Source of the DNA: an uncultured Opitutia bacterium
Lineage (GTDB): Bacteria > Verrucomicrobiota > Verrucomicrobiia > Opitutales > UBA953
Direction: 5' to 3'
Length of the DNA stretch: 64,000 bases
NCBI GenBank assembly: GCA_903855995.1
Contig: CAIOAN010000012.1
Location: 310,001-374,000, forward strand
Shown: piece after piece, positions 10,001 through 20,254 of the stretch
How positions within the stretch are numbered: position 1 is the first letter of the stretch
Layout of the letters: each line of letters starts with the position of its first letter
Translations under genes and position numbers: made by a program
Notes under the pieces: generated by a model
The model's input: only the letters and a program-made list of their open reading frames with translations
What the model was told of the DNA's origin: nothing
The model's database searches: none

Positions 10001-10088
10001 GCCGAGATATTAAATAGGGAGGCCAGACCTGCAAGCGTTAGCGCCCTTCCCTCTCGCCAGTCCAGACCGGCCACCCACCTTAGTAGAG

Positions 10089-10823
10089 GTGAATCTGGTG
10101 CTCATAACCGTCGACGAAGCCAAGATCGGGCTCCCCCCCGACGACGCCCGCGCCCGACACCTGCGCGAGACGGTCGGACTCGCGGTCGGCGGCACGTTCC
10201 ACGTCGGCATCGAGAACGGCCTGCGCGGTATCGCCACGATCACGACGCTCGCACCGCAGCTGACCTTCGCAGTCGCCTGGGAAAAATCTCCACAGGCGCG
10301 TCTACCGCTGACGGTGCTCATCGGCCTGCCGCGTCCGCAGACCGCGAAGAAAATCCTCCACGACCTCGCGAGCCTCGGCGCCGCGCGCATCGTCTTCTTT
10401 GAATCCGCGAAAGGTGATCCGGGTTACCTCACCAGCTCGCTCTGGAAAGACGGCGAGTGGCGCGAGCACGTCCTCAAGGGAACCGAGCAAGCCTGCTCGA
10501 CGCTCGTGCCTAAGGTGACGCGCGTCGGCTCGCTCGCCGAAGCACTCGTCGGGCTCGATGCGAACGCATGGAAGCTCGCGCTCGATCCCTATGAAGCGGC
10601 GGGCGCTCCGGAAATTTCTTCACCGGCGATCGCCGCCGTGCTCGCGATTGGACCCGAGCGTGGCTTCGCCGATGAGGAACGTGTGGTGTTGCGGAATGCC
10701 GGTTTCGCTTTCGCGCACCTTGGTGATCGCATCCTGCGCGTCGAAGCCGCCGCGCTCGTCGGCGGCGCGCTCATGCTCGCGCAGCTGCGCGTCTGGGAAA
10801 AGCACCGGTCGCTCGACGGCTAA
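10089..10823 (+). CDS. rsmE: 16S rRNA m3U1498 methyltransferase
   Basis: A 244-residue SPOUT methyltransferase acting on U1498 of 16S rRNA in the assembled small subunit. The SAM knot is visible near the C terminus as AIGPERGFADEE followed by LGDRILRVEAAA. The N-terminal PUA-like domain includes the RHLRETVGL segment. The start is a GTG, the first in-frame start after an AG-rich stretch. The gene ends exactly where the convergent rsmD gene ends. Confidence 0.94.
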   Translation: MNLVLITVDEAKIGLPPDDARARHLRETVGLAVGGTFHVGIENGLRGIATITTLAPQLTFAVAWEKSPQARLPLTVLIGLPRPQTAKKILHDLASLGAARIVFFESAKGDPGYLTSSLWKDGEWREHVLKGTEQACSTLVPKVTRVGSLAEALVGLDANAWKLALDPYEAAGAPEISSPAIAAVLAIGPERGFADEERVVLRNAGFAFAHLGDRILRVEAAALVGGALMLAQLRVWEKHRSLDG

Positions 10824-11390
10824 TCACTCCGCGGACTTACGGACGAGGACCGACGCGGCGGGCTGGCCTTTGCCTTTGCCGATCACCTTGCGCAGCTTCC
10901 AGCCTTCGGGGACCGGGACTTCGTAACCGCCGGGGGCCTCGAGGATCACGCGCACATGGGCGCCTTCTTCGGCATAGCTCACTGCTGTCGCGGCGATCTC
11001 CGCGCCCTTCGTCTGCCACAGCTCCCAGGGCGGATCGGCGAAGACCAGGTCGAAGCGGCCTTCAGCCACGCCGGGCTTGGTCGCGTCGCCGGTGATCTTG
11101 GTGAAGGGAAGCTCGGCCTGGCCCATCGACTTCGCGACCGCGGCGGCGTTGGCCGTCAGCTCAGAGCCAATGCGCTGATCAACGCAGGTCGCGCGCAGCG
11201 CGCCACGACTCAACGATTCGAGTCCGTAGGCACCGGTGCCAGCGAAGAGGTCGAGTACCGCTGTGCCGGGTACGAAGGCCGCGAGCGAGTTGAAGACGGC
11301 CTCGCGGATGTAATCCGTGGCCGGGCGCACGCCTCCCTGCGTGGGAACGCGGAGCTGGATGCCTCGTGCGATGCCGCCGGTGACGCGCAT
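10824..11390 (-). CDS. rsmD: 16S rRNA m2G966 methyltransferase
   Basis: A 188-residue class I methyltransferase of the RsmD family. It begins MRVTGGIARG and has RPATDYIREAVFNSL, the family signature, then the SAM-binding motif DLFAGTGAYG at residues 47-56. The catalytic motif is DPPW (119-122) in place of the more common DPPY, which keeps an aromatic residue. Its stop directly abuts that of rsmE on the other strand. Confidence 0.93.
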   Translation of the reverse strand: MRVTGGIARGIQLRVPTQGGVRPATDYIREAVFNSLAAFVPGTAVLDLFAGTGAYGLESLSRGALRATCVDQRIGSELTANAAAVAKSMGQAELPFTKITGDATKPGVAEGRFDLVFADPPWELWQTKGAEIAATAVSYAEEGAHVRVILEAPGGYEVPVPEGWKLRKVIGKGKGQPAASVLVRKSAE

Positions 11391-11420
11391 GGGTTCAAAT
11401 TCGCGCGAGCGCGCGGAAGG

Positions 11421-12236
11421 TCAACGGCGTTCGGCGCCCAGCACCTGCCGCTCCGGCGACCAGCACGTGGTGCGGCCGCCGACGTCTTCGCGGACGAGAG
11501 GCTTCTTTGAACGCGGGCAACGACCGCCGTCTTTCCAGCGATGGTTGAAGAGCCAGCTGTCAGGCGGGTCGGACCAATCCTTGCCGATGACCTCCATCGC
11601 CTCCGCGCAGACCTCGCGCAAGGTCGCATGCAGTTTGCGCACGGACTTCGGACCAAATGATCCGCCCTTGGCTTGAGGATGGAAGCCGGCACGCCAAAGG
11701 ACTTCGTCCGCCATCCAATTGCCGATGCCAGGGAAGCGCTCCTGCATGAGCAGTACCGGCTTGATCGATGTGCGAGCGCGGCGCCGCAGGAAGACCTCGA
11801 CCACGCCGACGGTGAATTCGGGCGAGAGGATCGCTTGCGGGATCTTTTCCCACCACGGCGGCACGCCTTCGCCTTGCCAAAACTGGATGCGGCCGAACTG
11901 CCGAGGGTCGACGAAGGCGAGTTCCTTGCCGCCGGTCATCGTCAGCTTGAAGTGATCGTAGGGAGTCGGCTCACGATCGGCGTCGCCGGCTTCGAGGCGA
12001 CCCGTCATCCCGAGATGTACGCCGATCCAGATGTTGCCAGAAAAACGGAACGCCATCTGCTTCGCCGCAGCGAAAGACTCCAGGAGTTTCGCGCCCGTGA
12101 GCGCCTTGGTCATCGCCTTCGCATCCACGCCGCGTCCGACTCGGGCCTTAGGATTCAAGAAGACCTTTGCGACCTTGTGGCCAATGCCAGGATTCCAGCG
12201 TCGGCGGAAATATTCGACTTCAGCGAGTTCAGGCAT
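11421..12236 (-). CDS. mutM: Fpg/MutM-family DNA glycosylase with incomplete zinc finger
   Basis: A 271-residue formamidopyrimidine-DNA glycosylase family protein that removes oxidised purines and nicks the site. Pro2-Glu3 of the catalytic N terminus (MPELAEVEYF) are present, as are Lys59 and the H2TH segment around GIGNWMADEVLW. In the C-terminal finger the usual four cysteines are reduced to two: C240-PR-S243 and C258-WS-P261, while the DNA-contacting Arg255 in GGRTT is retained. The start at 12236 gives the required N-terminal Pro; the frame remains open upstream but that extension has no family similarity. Function is probably retained with a zincless finger. Confidence 0.88.
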   Translation of the reverse strand: MPELAEVEYFRRRWNPGIGHKVAKVFLNPKARVGRGVDAKAMTKALTGAKLLESFAAAKQMAFRFSGNIWIGVHLGMTGRLEAGDADREPTPYDHFKLTMTGGKELAFVDPRQFGRIQFWQGEGVPPWWEKIPQAILSPEFTVGVVEVFLRRRARTSIKPVLLMQERFPGIGNWMADEVLWRAGFHPQAKGGSFGPKSVRKLHATLREVCAEAMEVIGKDWSDPPDSWLFNHRWKDGGRCPRSKKPLVREDVGGRTTCWSPERQVLGAERR

Positions 12237-12386
12237 GCGGGGATTGATAATGCACCTCGTTTGGCCCCTAACCGCAAGCGGATGCCTAAACTTGGACAGA
12301 TTCGGACAGTGGCTGCATCGTGAAGCCTGTTTTTGTGCAAGCGCGGTAAAAAACGTCTCTCGGCATGCGAATTGCTGAGGTAACGC

Positions 12387-12677
12387 ATGGGTACAAACCT
12401 GCCGACCATCCTCCCGATGCTCCGATTCTGGATCATCATCTTGGCCTGCGTCCTCACGAGCATCACCGCCCAGGCCCACCCTGGCCACGAAGGCGGACAC
12501 GACGGGGACGAGTTCGTCTGGACCGCCGATCATCTCGCCCGTCACCCGGCTGCGACGCTCATGGTCTTGGCCGCCATCGCCCTAATCGCCTGGGGTGCTT
12601 TCCGTTTTTTTACCGCGACGCAACGACAGCTCAAGGCCGCCGCAGGCCGCAACCCAGTCGCGGATAAGACAGTCTAA
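12387..12677 (+). CDS. Small secreted/membrane protein with His-rich segment beside urease genes
   Basis: A 96-residue protein. A signal peptide or first membrane helix (about residues 11-29, ending AQA) is followed by a His/Asp-rich stretch HPGHEGGHDGDE, then a second membrane segment (about 54-76). A GAGG ribosome-binding sequence precedes the ATG. The gene runs toward ureD and overlaps its 3' end by 47 bases on the opposite strand. The His-rich stretch could bind nickel or another metal next to the urease cluster, but there is no recognised family here and the link is only positional. Confidence 0.7.
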   Translation: MGTNLPTILPMLRFWIIILACVLTSITAQAHPGHEGGHDGDEFVWTADHLARHPAATLMVLAAIALIAWGAFRFFTATQRQLKAAAGRNPVADKTV

Positions 12678-13458
12678 GTGTCGACCGAAGGCTCGCCAGG
12701 GTATCTCGTAGCCGAATCGGATCAGGAGAAACAATGCGGATGCTCCAGCCGATCTGGCGGAGGCGGCTAACGCCCAGCCAGACGCCATCGCGATGAAGCG
12801 CGGCGATCTCGGCGCGCCAGCTCGGGTCTATTTCCATCGTCGGCGGCAAGAAGACGATATTGGCGAAGCAGGAGCCGACACCCGTGCCCGAGAATTCCGC
12901 CAGCGACCGAAGCGAAGCTCCGGTCTGGTCGAAACGTTCACGCAGGATGAGTTCACCCTCACGGCGCACGGTTAGGCCAAGCACGAGGCGGTCCCAGGTC
13001 CACGCTTCGCCATGAGCGAGACGTCCCGGCATCAATTGGTCGATGAAGAGCAGCGTCGAGCCTTCCGCGGCGTCGATGGTGGTCTCCTGGAAGTAGGTCG
13101 AGCCGCGGTGCGGTACGATGGGCTCAGGAAAGACTTCCAGGGTCGCGTCGCAAGCGACGGTGAAATGCTGGCGACCGGTCGCATGGCCACCCTCGGTCAT
13201 GCGGAACAGGCGGCTCGCGCTTGGCGTGGTGACGAGCAACGCCGCGCCGACGTCGACCGAGATCGAAGATTCGAGCAGATCGCCTTCAAGGATACCGGCG
13301 GTCGGGTTGACGACCTGGGCGTGCAAGACTTCCGCGTCCGGATCCCAGTTCGGCTTACTCAGGTGGAATGGTGCACGGAACGACTGAGTAGACAACGCCG
13401 TGCTGCCATCCGAAGCCCGGACGGCGCGCAAATGGAGATGTCCGTCGAGCGCGTTCAC
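12631..13458 (-). CDS. ureD: Urease accessory protein UreD (UreH)
   Basis: A 275-residue UreD protein, the scaffold that docks on urease apoprotein and recruits UreF and UreG for nickel insertion. Recognisable family segments are [30 protein letters not shown] near residue 77 and the [16 protein letters not shown] region. It is the last gene of the urea operon here, rather than preceding ureA as in many species. It overlaps ureG by 4 bases, indicating translational coupling. Confidence 0.94.
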   Translation of the reverse strand: MNALDGHLHLRAVRASDGSTALSTQSFRAPFHLSKPNWDPDAEVLHAQVVNPTAGILEGDLLESSISVDVGAALLVTTPSASRLFRMTEGGHATGRQHFTVACDATLEVFPEPIVPHRGSTYFQETTIDAAEGSTLLFIDQLMPGRLAHGEAWTWDRLVLGLTVRREGELILRERFDQTGASLRSLAEFSGTGVGSCFANIVFLPPTMEIDPSWRAEIAALHRDGVWLGVSRLRQIGWSIRIVSPDPIRLRDTLASLRSTLRLSYPRLGCGLRRP

Positions 13459-14084
13459 GAAGCGCGGGCCTTGCGGGCGAAGAGTACTTCGCGCTCAATC
13501 CACGCGATGACCTGGTCGAGGTTGTGGTGGCGCTTCAGGTCGCAGAAGACAAACGGCCTTTCACCACGCTGGACCTTGGCGTCGCGATCCATGACCGAAA
13601 GATCGGCGCCGACGAGCGGGGCGAGGTCGATCTTGTTGATGATGAGCAGGTCGCTGTGGCGGATGGCCGGACCGCCCTTACGCGGGATCTTCTCACCCTC
13701 GGCGACGTCGATCACATAGATGAAGGAATCGACGAGTTCCGGCGAGAACGTCGCGGTGAGATTGTCACCGCCGCTCTCGACCAGCAGGAGCTGGAGGTCC
13801 GGGATGGCCGCTTCGAGTTGCTGGCAGGCCTGCTCGTTCATCGTCGTGTCGTCGCGGATGGCCGTGTGCGGGCAGCCACCGGTCTCGACACCGAGAATGC
13901 GGCCTTCGGGTAGCGCAGCATGCTTGCGCAGGAACTCCGCGTCCTCGGAGCAGTAGATGTCGTTCGTCACGACCGCCATCGAGTAGCGCTCGCGCAACGT
14001 CTGGCAGAGGCGGAGGCACAGCATCGTCTTGCCGGAGCCGACTGGGCCGCCGATGCCGATGCGAGGAGAGCGGGGAGGAGTCAT
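13455..14084 (-). CDS. ureG: Urease accessory GTPase UreG
   Basis: A 209-residue SIMIBI-class GTPase that powers nickel delivery to urease. The P-loop GPVGSGKT occupies residues 13-20, the metal-binding Cys-Pro-His motif is at 71-73 ([11 protein letters not shown]), and NKIDLAP supplies the guanine-recognition motif. Length is normal. It overlaps ureD by 4 bases and lies 5 bases after ureF. Confidence 0.97.
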   Translation of the reverse strand: MTPPRSPRIGIGGPVGSGKTMLCLRLCQTLRERYSMAVVTNDIYCSEDAEFLRKHAALPEGRILGVETGGCPHTAIRDDTTMNEQACQQLEAAIPDLQLLLVESGGDNLTATFSPELVDSFIYVIDVAEGEKIPRKGGPAIRHSDLLIINKIDLAPLVGADLSVMDRDAKVQRGERPFVFCDLKRHHNLDQVIAWIEREVLFARKARAS

Positions 14085-14089
14085 GGTCG

Positions 14090-14803
14090 TCAGGAAATAA
14101 AGAGGCGGGCGTTGGCGGTCTCGTGGCGGGCCGAAGCTGCGTCGAGCCAGGGATTAAACCAGCCGATCTCGTCGAGTGGCAGCTCGCAGGCCGGACCGAC
14201 CATCGCGGGGCAGAGCGACACCATCTCGGTGAGCAGGCTTTGCGCGGCGTTCTGGCCCAAGCGGAGGAGCTTCGTGGCCGCGGCAATCACGCCGGCGACG
14301 GACGCATAGCAGACCGCAGCCAGCACTGCCGCGAGCGGCGCGCCGTGGACGCGCGCCTCGAGGGCGGCGGAGACCGCGGTGCAATGCGGCCAGGACCCTT
14401 CGCCGGCGCGACGCAGGAACTCCCGGGCGAGTTCGTATTCATGGACGTTCGCCAAGAGTTCAGCCCGCTGGCGGCCGATGGCTTCCGCGGCGGAACGCAG
14501 TTCGCGCGGAGCACGCAGCGCGGAAGCCAAGACGCAAACCTCGGCCACGGCGGACCAATCGCAGGCGCCAAAGGCCTTCCATGCGTGGGCGGCGAGCGGT
14601 AGGTCGACGTTGCGCAACGAGGGGAGCACGGAATTCAGCAAGAAAGCCCGCAAAGTTGTGCGATCGCGGACCGCGCCGGCATCGATCATCCCTTCGAGCC
14701 CGAAGGAGTGCGCATACGAACCTGTCGGGTAAAGCGCATCGGAAGCCTGGAGCAACCCGAGCAGCCAACCGGTATCAGTGCTGGTGGCTGGGGCCGAATT
14801 CAT
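14090..14803 (-). CDS. ureF: Urease accessory protein UreF
   Basis: A 237-residue, all-helical UreF, the GTPase-regulating partner of UreG. The family start [21 protein letters not shown] is clear, and the C-terminal part follows the usual [13 protein letters not shown] pattern. The start chosen (14803) gives [19 protein letters not shown]; a longer frame exists but its extra residues are shadow sequence of ureE. The start lies 29 bases inside the end of ureE. Confidence 0.92.
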   Translation of the reverse strand: MNSAPATSTDTGWLLGLLQASDALYPTGSYAHSFGLEGMIDAGAVRDRTTLRAFLLNSVLPSLRNVDLPLAAHAWKAFGACDWSAVAEVCVLASALRAPRELRSAAEAIGRQRAELLANVHEYELAREFLRRAGEGSWPHCTAVSAALEARVHGAPLAAVLAAVCYASVAGVIAAATKLLRLGQNAAQSLLTEMVSLCPAMVGPACELPLDEIGWFNPWLDAASARHETANARLFIS

Positions 14804-15245
14804 GAGCGGGAAGAGGTCCGCGGGCGAAGTGCCCGGGGCGGAAGACAAGCATGTCGGCGGAGAATGGCAGGCAGAGTTTCTCGAGCAGGCGACGGGCGAC
14901 AGGCGAGTCGGCGACAATCAGTCGTCCGGGCTCGGTGGAAGCTTCGAGGTGGAGGTTGCCAAACGCCCAGCCGAGGCCGGCGGCGGCGGTGCCCGCCATA
15001 TCAAGCGAGACGCAGAGCACTGGCTCCGGAATCTGCCGGATAACATAGCGGACCTCGGCGGCCTGCAGAATCGTGTCGCCGTGTTTGAACGGCCTCTCGA
15101 GCTCGAAGCCGAACGGGGTGCCGTCTTCAGCCGTCGTCCGCCAGATCCGCTTCGCCACATCGCGTCGTTCCGCGCGCACTGGTACTTCCGAAAGCGAAAG
15201 GTCGGGCGTGAGGACAGGGCCGCGGACAAGGCAAAGGATGGTCAT
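14775..15245 (-). CDS. ureE: Urease accessory nickel chaperone UreE
   Basis: A 156-residue UreE that carries nickel to the UreDFG complex. The N-terminal domain contains the RAERRDVAKRIWR segment, and the C-terminal ferredoxin-like domain contains LGWAFGNLHLEA. The short tail HEFGPSHQH holds three histidines, a modest version of the nickel-binding tail. The start at 15245, directly after the ureC stop at 15247, gives a family-like N terminus; the frame extends 17 codons further upstream inside ureC. Confidence 0.9.
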   Translation of the reverse strand: MTILCLVRGPVLTPDLSLSEVPVRAERRDVAKRIWRTTAEDGTPFGFELERPFKHGDTILQAAEVRYVIRQIPEPVLCVSLDMAGTAAAGLGWAFGNLHLEASTEPGRLIVADSPVARRLLEKLCLPFSADMLVFRPGHFARGPLPAHEFGPSHQH

Positions 15246-15246
15246 C

Positions 15247-17016
15247 TCAGAAGAGGTGGTAGCGCTGGGCCAGCGGGAGAATTTTAGCTGGCTCACAGGT
15301 GAGGTGTACGCCGTCGGCGGTGACGCGGTAAGTCTCTGGATCGACCACGATGCGCGGCATGGCTGCGTTGAGCACCATGTCGGCCTTGCCGATCTTGCGG
15401 CAGTGGCGGACCGCTTCGAGGCGGCGGGAAAGTCCGATCGAGGTGGGCCCGCGCGGATCGGCGAGGGACGCCGCGCTGACGAATGTCATGCTCGTGCGGT
15501 TCATCGCCTTGCCCGTGCCGCCCCACTGCGGACGGTAGAAGGTCGGCTGCGGGGTCGGGATGGAGGCGTTCGGATCACCCATGTTGGCCCAGGCGATGAA
15601 CCCTCCGCGAAGGACCATCTCCGGCTTTGCGCCGAAGAGCGCCGGCTTGAAGACTACGAAGTCCGCGGCCTTGCCGACCTCGAGCGAACCGACCACGTGG
15701 GCGATGCCGTGCGTGATCGCTGGGTTGATCGTATACTTGGCGAGGTAACGCAGGATGCGGAAGTTGTCGGCGGCTGCATGCGAATCGCCGGCGAGGGCGC
15801 CGAACTGCTCTTTCATCTTATGGGCGGTCTGCCAGGTGCGGCATACCACTTCGCCGATACGGCCCATCGCCTGCGAGTCGGAAGACATCATCGAGATCGC
15901 GCCCAGGTCATGCAGGCGGTCTTCGGCGGCGATGGTCTCGGGGCGGATGCGCGACTCAGCGAACGCGACGTCCTCGGGGATGCGCGCGTCGAGGTGATGG
16001 CAGACCATCAGCATGTCGAGATGCTCGTCGATTGTGTTGACCGTGAACGGACGCGTTGGATTAGTGGACGAAGGCAACACGTTCGGCTCGCCGCAAACGC
16101 GGATGATGTCGGGGGCGTGGCCGCCGCCGGCGCCTTCGGAGTGGTAGGTGTGGATTGCCCGTCCCTTGAAGGCGGCGAGCGTCGTCTCGACGAAGCCCGC
16201 TTCGTTGAGCGTGTCCGTGTGGATCGCCACCTGGACATCGAGTTCGTCAGCGACACCGAGACACGTGTCGATGGCTGCTGGGGTCGTGCCCCAGTCTTCA
16301 TGGAGCTTCAGACCAATGGCGCCGGCGCGGACCTGTTCGCGGAGCGGATCAGGCGTCGAGCAGTTGCCTTTACCAAGGAAGCCAAAGTGGACCGGATAGG
16401 ATTCCGCCGCTTCGAGCATACGATGGAGATTCCAGGCGCCTGGCGTGCAAGTCGTAGCCAACGTGCCATGGGCGGGGCCGGTGCCGCCACCAATGAGGGT
16501 CGTGACACCCGAGCTGATGGCTTCGTCGACCTGTTGCGGACAGATGAAATGAATGTGCGTGTCGATGCCGCCAGCGGTGACGATGCACCCTTCGGCCGCG
16601 AGCACTTCGGTGCATGCGCCGATGATCATCGGATTGGGCTTACCGGTGGCGGGATCCGGATAGGCGGAGCCGAGGCCAGACTGGATGCCGGGATTACCCG
16701 CATGGCCGATGCCGACGATGCGACCGCCCTTGACCCCGATGTCGGCCTTAATCACCCCGAGCACTGGGTCGAGGATGAGCGCATTCGTGACGACGAGGTC
16801 GAGCGACTCGGCATCGGAGGCGGTCGAGGACTGGCCCATGCCATCTCGGATCACCTTGCCGCCGCCGAACTTCACCTCGTTGCCATAGCCACCGACGCCT
16901 GCCACGAGGTCGGCTTCGACTTCCGCAAAGAGGTTCGTGTCGCCGAGGCGCACCCGGTCGCCAACGGTCGGGCCGTACATCTGGGCATACTGGAGTCGGG
17001 AAAGTCGCAGGCTCAT
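15247..17016 (-). CDS. ureC: Urease subunit alpha (catalytic)
   Basis: A 589-residue catalytic subunit that hydrolyses urea to ammonia and carbamate at a di-nickel centre. All ligands can be located: His154 and His156 (THIH), the carbamylated Lys237 and nearby His239 (GLKLHEDWG), His266, His292 and Asp380 (MSSDSQ). The mobile-flap Cys339-His340-His341 (MVCHHLD) is present. Length is slightly above the usual 567-570 because of a small insertion around residues 110-128. ureB lies 2 bases upstream. Confidence 0.98.
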   Translation of the reverse strand: MSLRLSRLQYAQMYGPTVGDRVRLGDTNLFAEVEADLVAGVGGYGNEVKFGGGKVIRDGMGQSSTASDAESLDLVVTNALILDPVLGVIKADIGVKGGRIVGIGHAGNPGIQSGLGSAYPDPATGKPNPMIIGACTEVLAAEGCIVTAGGIDTHIHFICPQQVDEAISSGVTTLIGGGTGPAHGTLATTCTPGAWNLHRMLEAAESYPVHFGFLGKGNCSTPDPLREQVRAGAIGLKLHEDWGTTPAAIDTCLGVADELDVQVAIHTDTLNEAGFVETTLAAFKGRAIHTYHSEGAGGGHAPDIIRVCGEPNVLPSSTNPTRPFTVNTIDEHLDMLMVCHHLDARIPEDVAFAESRIRPETIAAEDRLHDLGAISMMSSDSQAMGRIGEVVCRTWQTAHKMKEQFGALAGDSHAAADNFRILRYLAKYTINPAITHGIAHVVGSLEVGKAADFVVFKPALFGAKPEMVLRGGFIAWANMGDPNASIPTPQPTFYRPQWGGTGKAMNRTSMTFVSAASLADPRGPTSIGLSRRLEAVRHCRKIGKADMVLNAAMPRIVVDPETYRVTADGVHLTCEPAKILPLAQRYHLF

Positions 17017-17018
17017 GG

Positions 17019-17327
17019 TTAGAGAGGTCCGTTCACGTGGCCGTTGAAACCGTAGACCATGCGCCGTCCGGCAAAGGCCACGAGGGAGACACGGCGGGTG
17101 TCGCCGGCTTCGAAGCGCACGGCGGTGCCGGCGGCGATATTAAGGCGGAAACCGCGGGCGGCGGCGCGGTCGAACTTCAGGAGCTCGTTCGCTTCGGCAA
17201 AATGAAAGTGCGATCCAACCTGCACAGGGCGGTCGCCGGTGTTGGCGACCTCGAGCGTGATCTCCTTGAGGCCGACGTTGGCGTCCAGGTCGGGCGCCTT
17301 GGCAGGGATGATTTCTCCAGGTTTCAT
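17019..17327 (-). CDS. ureB: Urease subunit beta
   Basis: A 102-residue beta subunit. It has the diagnostic MKPGEIIPA start, the [17 protein letters not shown] strand and [10 protein letters not shown], and ends in the [10 protein letters not shown] region. It overlaps ureA by 4 bases (ATGA), so the small subunits are translationally coupled. Separate ureA and ureB genes are the common bacterial arrangement. Confidence 0.97.
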   Translation of the reverse strand: MKPGEIIPAKAPDLDANVGLKEITLEVANTGDRPVQVGSHFHFAEANELLKFDRAAARGFRLNIAAGTAVRFEAGDTRRVSLVAFAGRRMVYGFNGHVNGPL

Positions 17328-17629
17328 GGGCGGATAGGATTGTGGACTGTGACGAGTTTCGTGCCGTCGGGGAACGTGGCCTCCACCTGCACGTCGTGGA
17401 TCATCGAGCCGACGCCGTCCATGACGTCGGACTCCTTGAGGATGGTGGTGCCATAGGACATCAGTTCGGCTACCGTTCGCCCGTCGCGCGCGCCCTCCAT
17501 GATCTCATAGGTGATGATGGCGATCGTCTCGGGGTAATTGAGTTTCAGGCCGCGCGCTTGTCGGCGGCGGGCGAGGTCGGCGGCGACGACGACCAGGAGT
17601 TTTTCGCGTTCGCGAGGGAGAAGGTGCAT
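17324..17629 (-). CDS. ureA: Urease subunit gamma
   Basis: A 101-residue gamma subunit of urease. Typical segments are [33 protein letters not shown] and [19 protein letters not shown]. It follows urtE by only 3 bases, which ties the enzyme genes to the transport genes in one transcription unit. Confidence 0.97.
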   Translation of the reverse strand: MHLLPREREKLLVVVAADLARRRQARGLKLNYPETIAIITYEIMEGARDGRTVAELMSYGTTILKESDVMDGVGSMIHDVQVEATFPDGTKLVTVHNPIRP

Positions 17630-17632
17630 CGT

Positions 17633-18361
17633 TCAAACTTGGAGATGGGTGCGGACCACTTCGTCCGTGAGATCGGCGATCACGCCAGAGGAAACGACCG
17701 TGCCGCGGTCGAGGGCGTAATAGCGGTCGGCGACCGCGCGGCAGAAATCGACATACTGCTCGACGAGCAAGATGGCCAGGCCCGTGCCGTCGGGGCGAGG
17801 AATCGTGCGCAAGCGGCGCAGTGTGTCGCCGATTTGCTCGATGATAGACGGCTGGATGCCTTCCGTCGGTTCATCCAGAATGAGCAGCTTCGGGTCGCAA
17901 AGCAGGGCCCGCCCGATGGCCAGCTGCTGCTGCTGCCCGCCTGAAAGCACCCCGCCCTTGCGCGCTAGCATCTCTTTGAGCACCGGGAACAGTTCGAAGA
18001 CCCGCTCCAGTGCCGCTGCCGCGTCGGCTCCCTTGCGGCTATGCACGACCAAGCCCACGCGAAGATTTTCTTCCACCGTCAAGTGCGGGAAAATATCTCG
18101 GCCCTGGGGCACGTAGCCGATGCCCAGCCGGGCCCGCTGATCCGTCGGCAGGGCGTGGATTGGTTTCCCGCCGAACAGAATCGCCCCCGTGCGCACGGGG
18201 AGCAATCCGGTGATGGTGCGGAGGGTCGTGGTCTTGCCCACGCCATTGCGACCCATCAGGGCGACAACTTCACCCGTACGGATCTCGAGCTCGACGCCGC
18301 GCAGGATGCGAGAGCCGGCGATATCGGCTTCGACAGATTGAAGATGAAGGAGGGTGCTCAT
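17633..18361 (-). CDS. urtE: Urea ABC transporter ATP-binding protein UrtE
   Basis: A 242-residue branched-chain-amino-acid-type ABC ATPase. The Walker A is GRNGVGKT (37-44), the signature is LSGGQQQQLAIGRAL, and the Walker B is LLILDEPTEGIQPS. Its position directly before ureA and after urtD, and the LivF-like pattern, identify it as UrtE. It overlaps urtD by 4 bases. Confidence 0.96.
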   Translation of the reverse strand: MSTLLHLQSVEADIAGSRILRGVELEIRTGEVVALMGRNGVGKTTTLRTITGLLPVRTGAILFGGKPIHALPTDQRARLGIGYVPQGRDIFPHLTVEENLRVGLVVHSRKGADAAAALERVFELFPVLKEMLARKGGVLSGGQQQQLAIGRALLCDPKLLILDEPTEGIQPSIIEQIGDTLRRLRTIPRPDGTGLAILLVEQYVDFCRAVADRYYALDRGTVVSSGVIADLTDEVVRTHLQV

Positions 18362-19134
18362 CGGGTGCCGTGTTTGCCTCGGCCGAGGTAGACTTCACGG
18401 ACACGTGCGTCGGCCTGCACATCGTCAAATTTCCCTTCGCAGAGCAAGGCGCCCTGATGAAGGACCGTCACGCGGCCATTGACCGCAATCTGCTTCACGA
18501 AAGTCATGTCATGCTCGACCACCACAAGGCTGTGCTTGCCGGCGAGCGACAGCAGCAGCTCTCCGGTGCGGCGGGTCTCTTCATCGGTCATGCCCGCGGC
18601 GGGTTCATCGACCAGCAGCACCCGCGGCTCCTGTGCCAGGAGCATCCCGATTTCTAGCCACTGTTTTTCGCCGTGCGCCAGCAGGCCAGCCTTCCATTCG
18701 CCCTTCGCCTCGAGGCGGATGAGTTTCAACAGTTCGTCGATCCGGTCGTTTTCCGTCGACCCGAGCTTATGGAAGAGAGATGCGAACACTCCGCGAGCAC
18801 CGCGAATGGAGAGAATCAGATTCTCACGCACCGTGTGTTCGGCGTAGACGCTGGGTGTCTGAAACTTGCGCCCGATACCGAGTCGGTTGATGGAAACCTC
18901 ATCAAGTTTGGTGAGGTCATGGCTGTCGGCCGGATCGGTGCCAAACTCGATCTTACCCTTGTCGGGCTGGGTGCGCCCAGTGAGGAGGTCGAAGAACGTC
19001 GACTTGCCGGCACCATTGGGACCGATGACCGTGCGCAGTTCTCCTTCGAAGAGGTAGAAGTTGAGGTTCGAGATAGCCTTGAAGCCATCATACGTCTTCG
19101 TAACGTCTTCGACCGTGAGTAAGGGATGAGCCAT
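18358..19134 (-). CDS. urtD: Urea ABC transporter ATP-binding protein UrtD
   Basis: A 258-residue LivG-like ABC ATPase. Walker A is GPNGAGKS (38-45). The signature is the UrtD-type LAHGEKQWLEIGMLL instead of LSGGQ, which separates UrtD from generic LivG proteins. Walker B follows as VLLVDEPAAGMTDEE. It starts 4 bases after the end of urtC. Confidence 0.96.
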   Translation of the reverse strand: MAHPLLTVEDVTKTYDGFKAISNLNFYLFEGELRTVIGPNGAGKSTFFDLLTGRTQPDKGKIEFGTDPADSHDLTKLDEVSINRLGIGRKFQTPSVYAEHTVRENLILSIRGARGVFASLFHKLGSTENDRIDELLKLIRLEAKGEWKAGLLAHGEKQWLEIGMLLAQEPRVLLVDEPAAGMTDEETRRTGELLLSLAGKHSLVVVEHDMTFVKQIAVNGRVTVLHQGALLCEGKFDDVQADARVREVYLGRGKHGTR

Positions 19135-19138
19135 GGGT

Positions 19139-20251
19139 TTAAACGGTGGCGGAAGTGGTGGGGCGGAACTTGCGCCAGAGCGGGGCTAGGCGGGCGGGGA
19201 GACTCACCAGCCCGCCGGGCAGGAAAAGCACGACGAGCAGGAAGAGTCCGCCGAGCAGGATCAGCCACATGTCGGGCATCGCGCGGGTTGCGTAGCTCTT
19301 CAGCAGGTTGACGCTGATGGCCCCCAAGATCGGGCCGGCGATGGTTCCCCGCCCGCCGACCGCTACCCAGACAATCGCTTCGAGTGACTTATCGGTCTGC
19401 ATATCACTCGGATTGATGATGCCAACCTGCGGCACATAGAGGGCGCCGCCGATCGCCGCGATGAGAGCGGCCACGACGAAGATGAACAGCTTGAACGCGG
19501 GCGTGGCGTAGCCGCTGAAGAGCGTGCGGTTCTCCCCATCGCGAATCGCCCGCTGGACCAGCCCGAACTTCGTCCCTTGCAGCCAGCGCAGCAGCAGAAT
19601 CGTGCCAACAAGCACGGCGGCCGTGACGATGAAGAGCCCGCGCTGCGTCAACGGCTCACGCAGGGCGAACCCGAGTTCGAGCTTGAAATCGGTAAACCCA
19701 TTGTTGCCGCCCATCAGCGTATTGTTGCGGAAGAAGATCAGTGCTCCGGCGTAGGTGAGCGCCTGCGTCAGGATTGAGAAGTAGACGCCTTTGATGCGGG
19801 AACGGAAGGCCAGCCAACCGAAAATTCCGGCAATCAAACCCGGTAGCAGGAAGACCATGAGCATCGCGAAGGAAAAATGTTCGAACGGCTTCCAGAACGC
19901 GGGAAGTTCGGTCCAGCCCAGAAAGACGAGGAAGTCGGGGATCGGCTTGTGGTACTGCCCCTGGTCGCCGATCATACGCATCAGGTACATGCCGTGCATG
20001 TAGCCTCCGAGCGCGAAGAACAGTCCCTGCCCGAGTGAGAGCAGCCCGGTCCCGCCCCAGAGCACATCGACCGAAAGAGCGAGCAGCGCGTAACAGAGAT
20101 ACTTACCCCAAAGATTGAGGGTAAAGTGGTCGATGACCCCGAACGCATCCAGCGTGGGCAGCACGAGCATCGTCACCGCAGCGAAAACCAGGATCGCAGC
20201 GGTCGCATCGCTCGGCGGAGCGGGGGGTTCAAGTTTTTCAGAGGTTGCCAT
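19139..20251 (-). CDS. urtC: Urea ABC transporter permease UrtC
   Basis: A 370-residue LivM-like permease with about ten hydrophobic segments. The [21 protein letters not shown] segment and the [17 protein letters not shown] segment are family landmarks. It forms the translocation pore with UrtB. It lies 3 bases after urtB. Confidence 0.95.
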   Translation of the reverse strand: MATSEKLEPPAPPSDATAAILVFAAVTMLVLPTLDAFGVIDHFTLNLWGKYLCYALLALSVDVLWGGTGLLSLGQGLFFALGGYMHGMYLMRMIGDQGQYHKPIPDFLVFLGWTELPAFWKPFEHFSFAMLMVFLLPGLIAGIFGWLAFRSRIKGVYFSILTQALTYAGALIFFRNNTLMGGNNGFTDFKLELGFALREPLTQRGLFIVTAAVLVGTILLLRWLQGTKFGLVQRAIRDGENRTLFSGYATPAFKLFIFVVAALIAAIGGALYVPQVGIINPSDMQTDKSLEAIVWVAVGGRGTIAGPILGAISVNLLKSYATRAMPDMWLILLGGLFLLVVLFLPGGLVSLPARLAPLWRKFRPTTSATV

Positions 20252-20254
20252 AGC

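Noticed and set aside
12237-12545. N-terminal extension of the MutM reading frame
   Set aside because: MutM needs Pro right after the initiator Met; the extension has no similarity and overlaps the start of the small plus-strand gene.
15073-17022. A 649-codon open frame on the plus strand
   Set aside because: Antisense to ureC with no recognisable domain; a codon-bias shadow.
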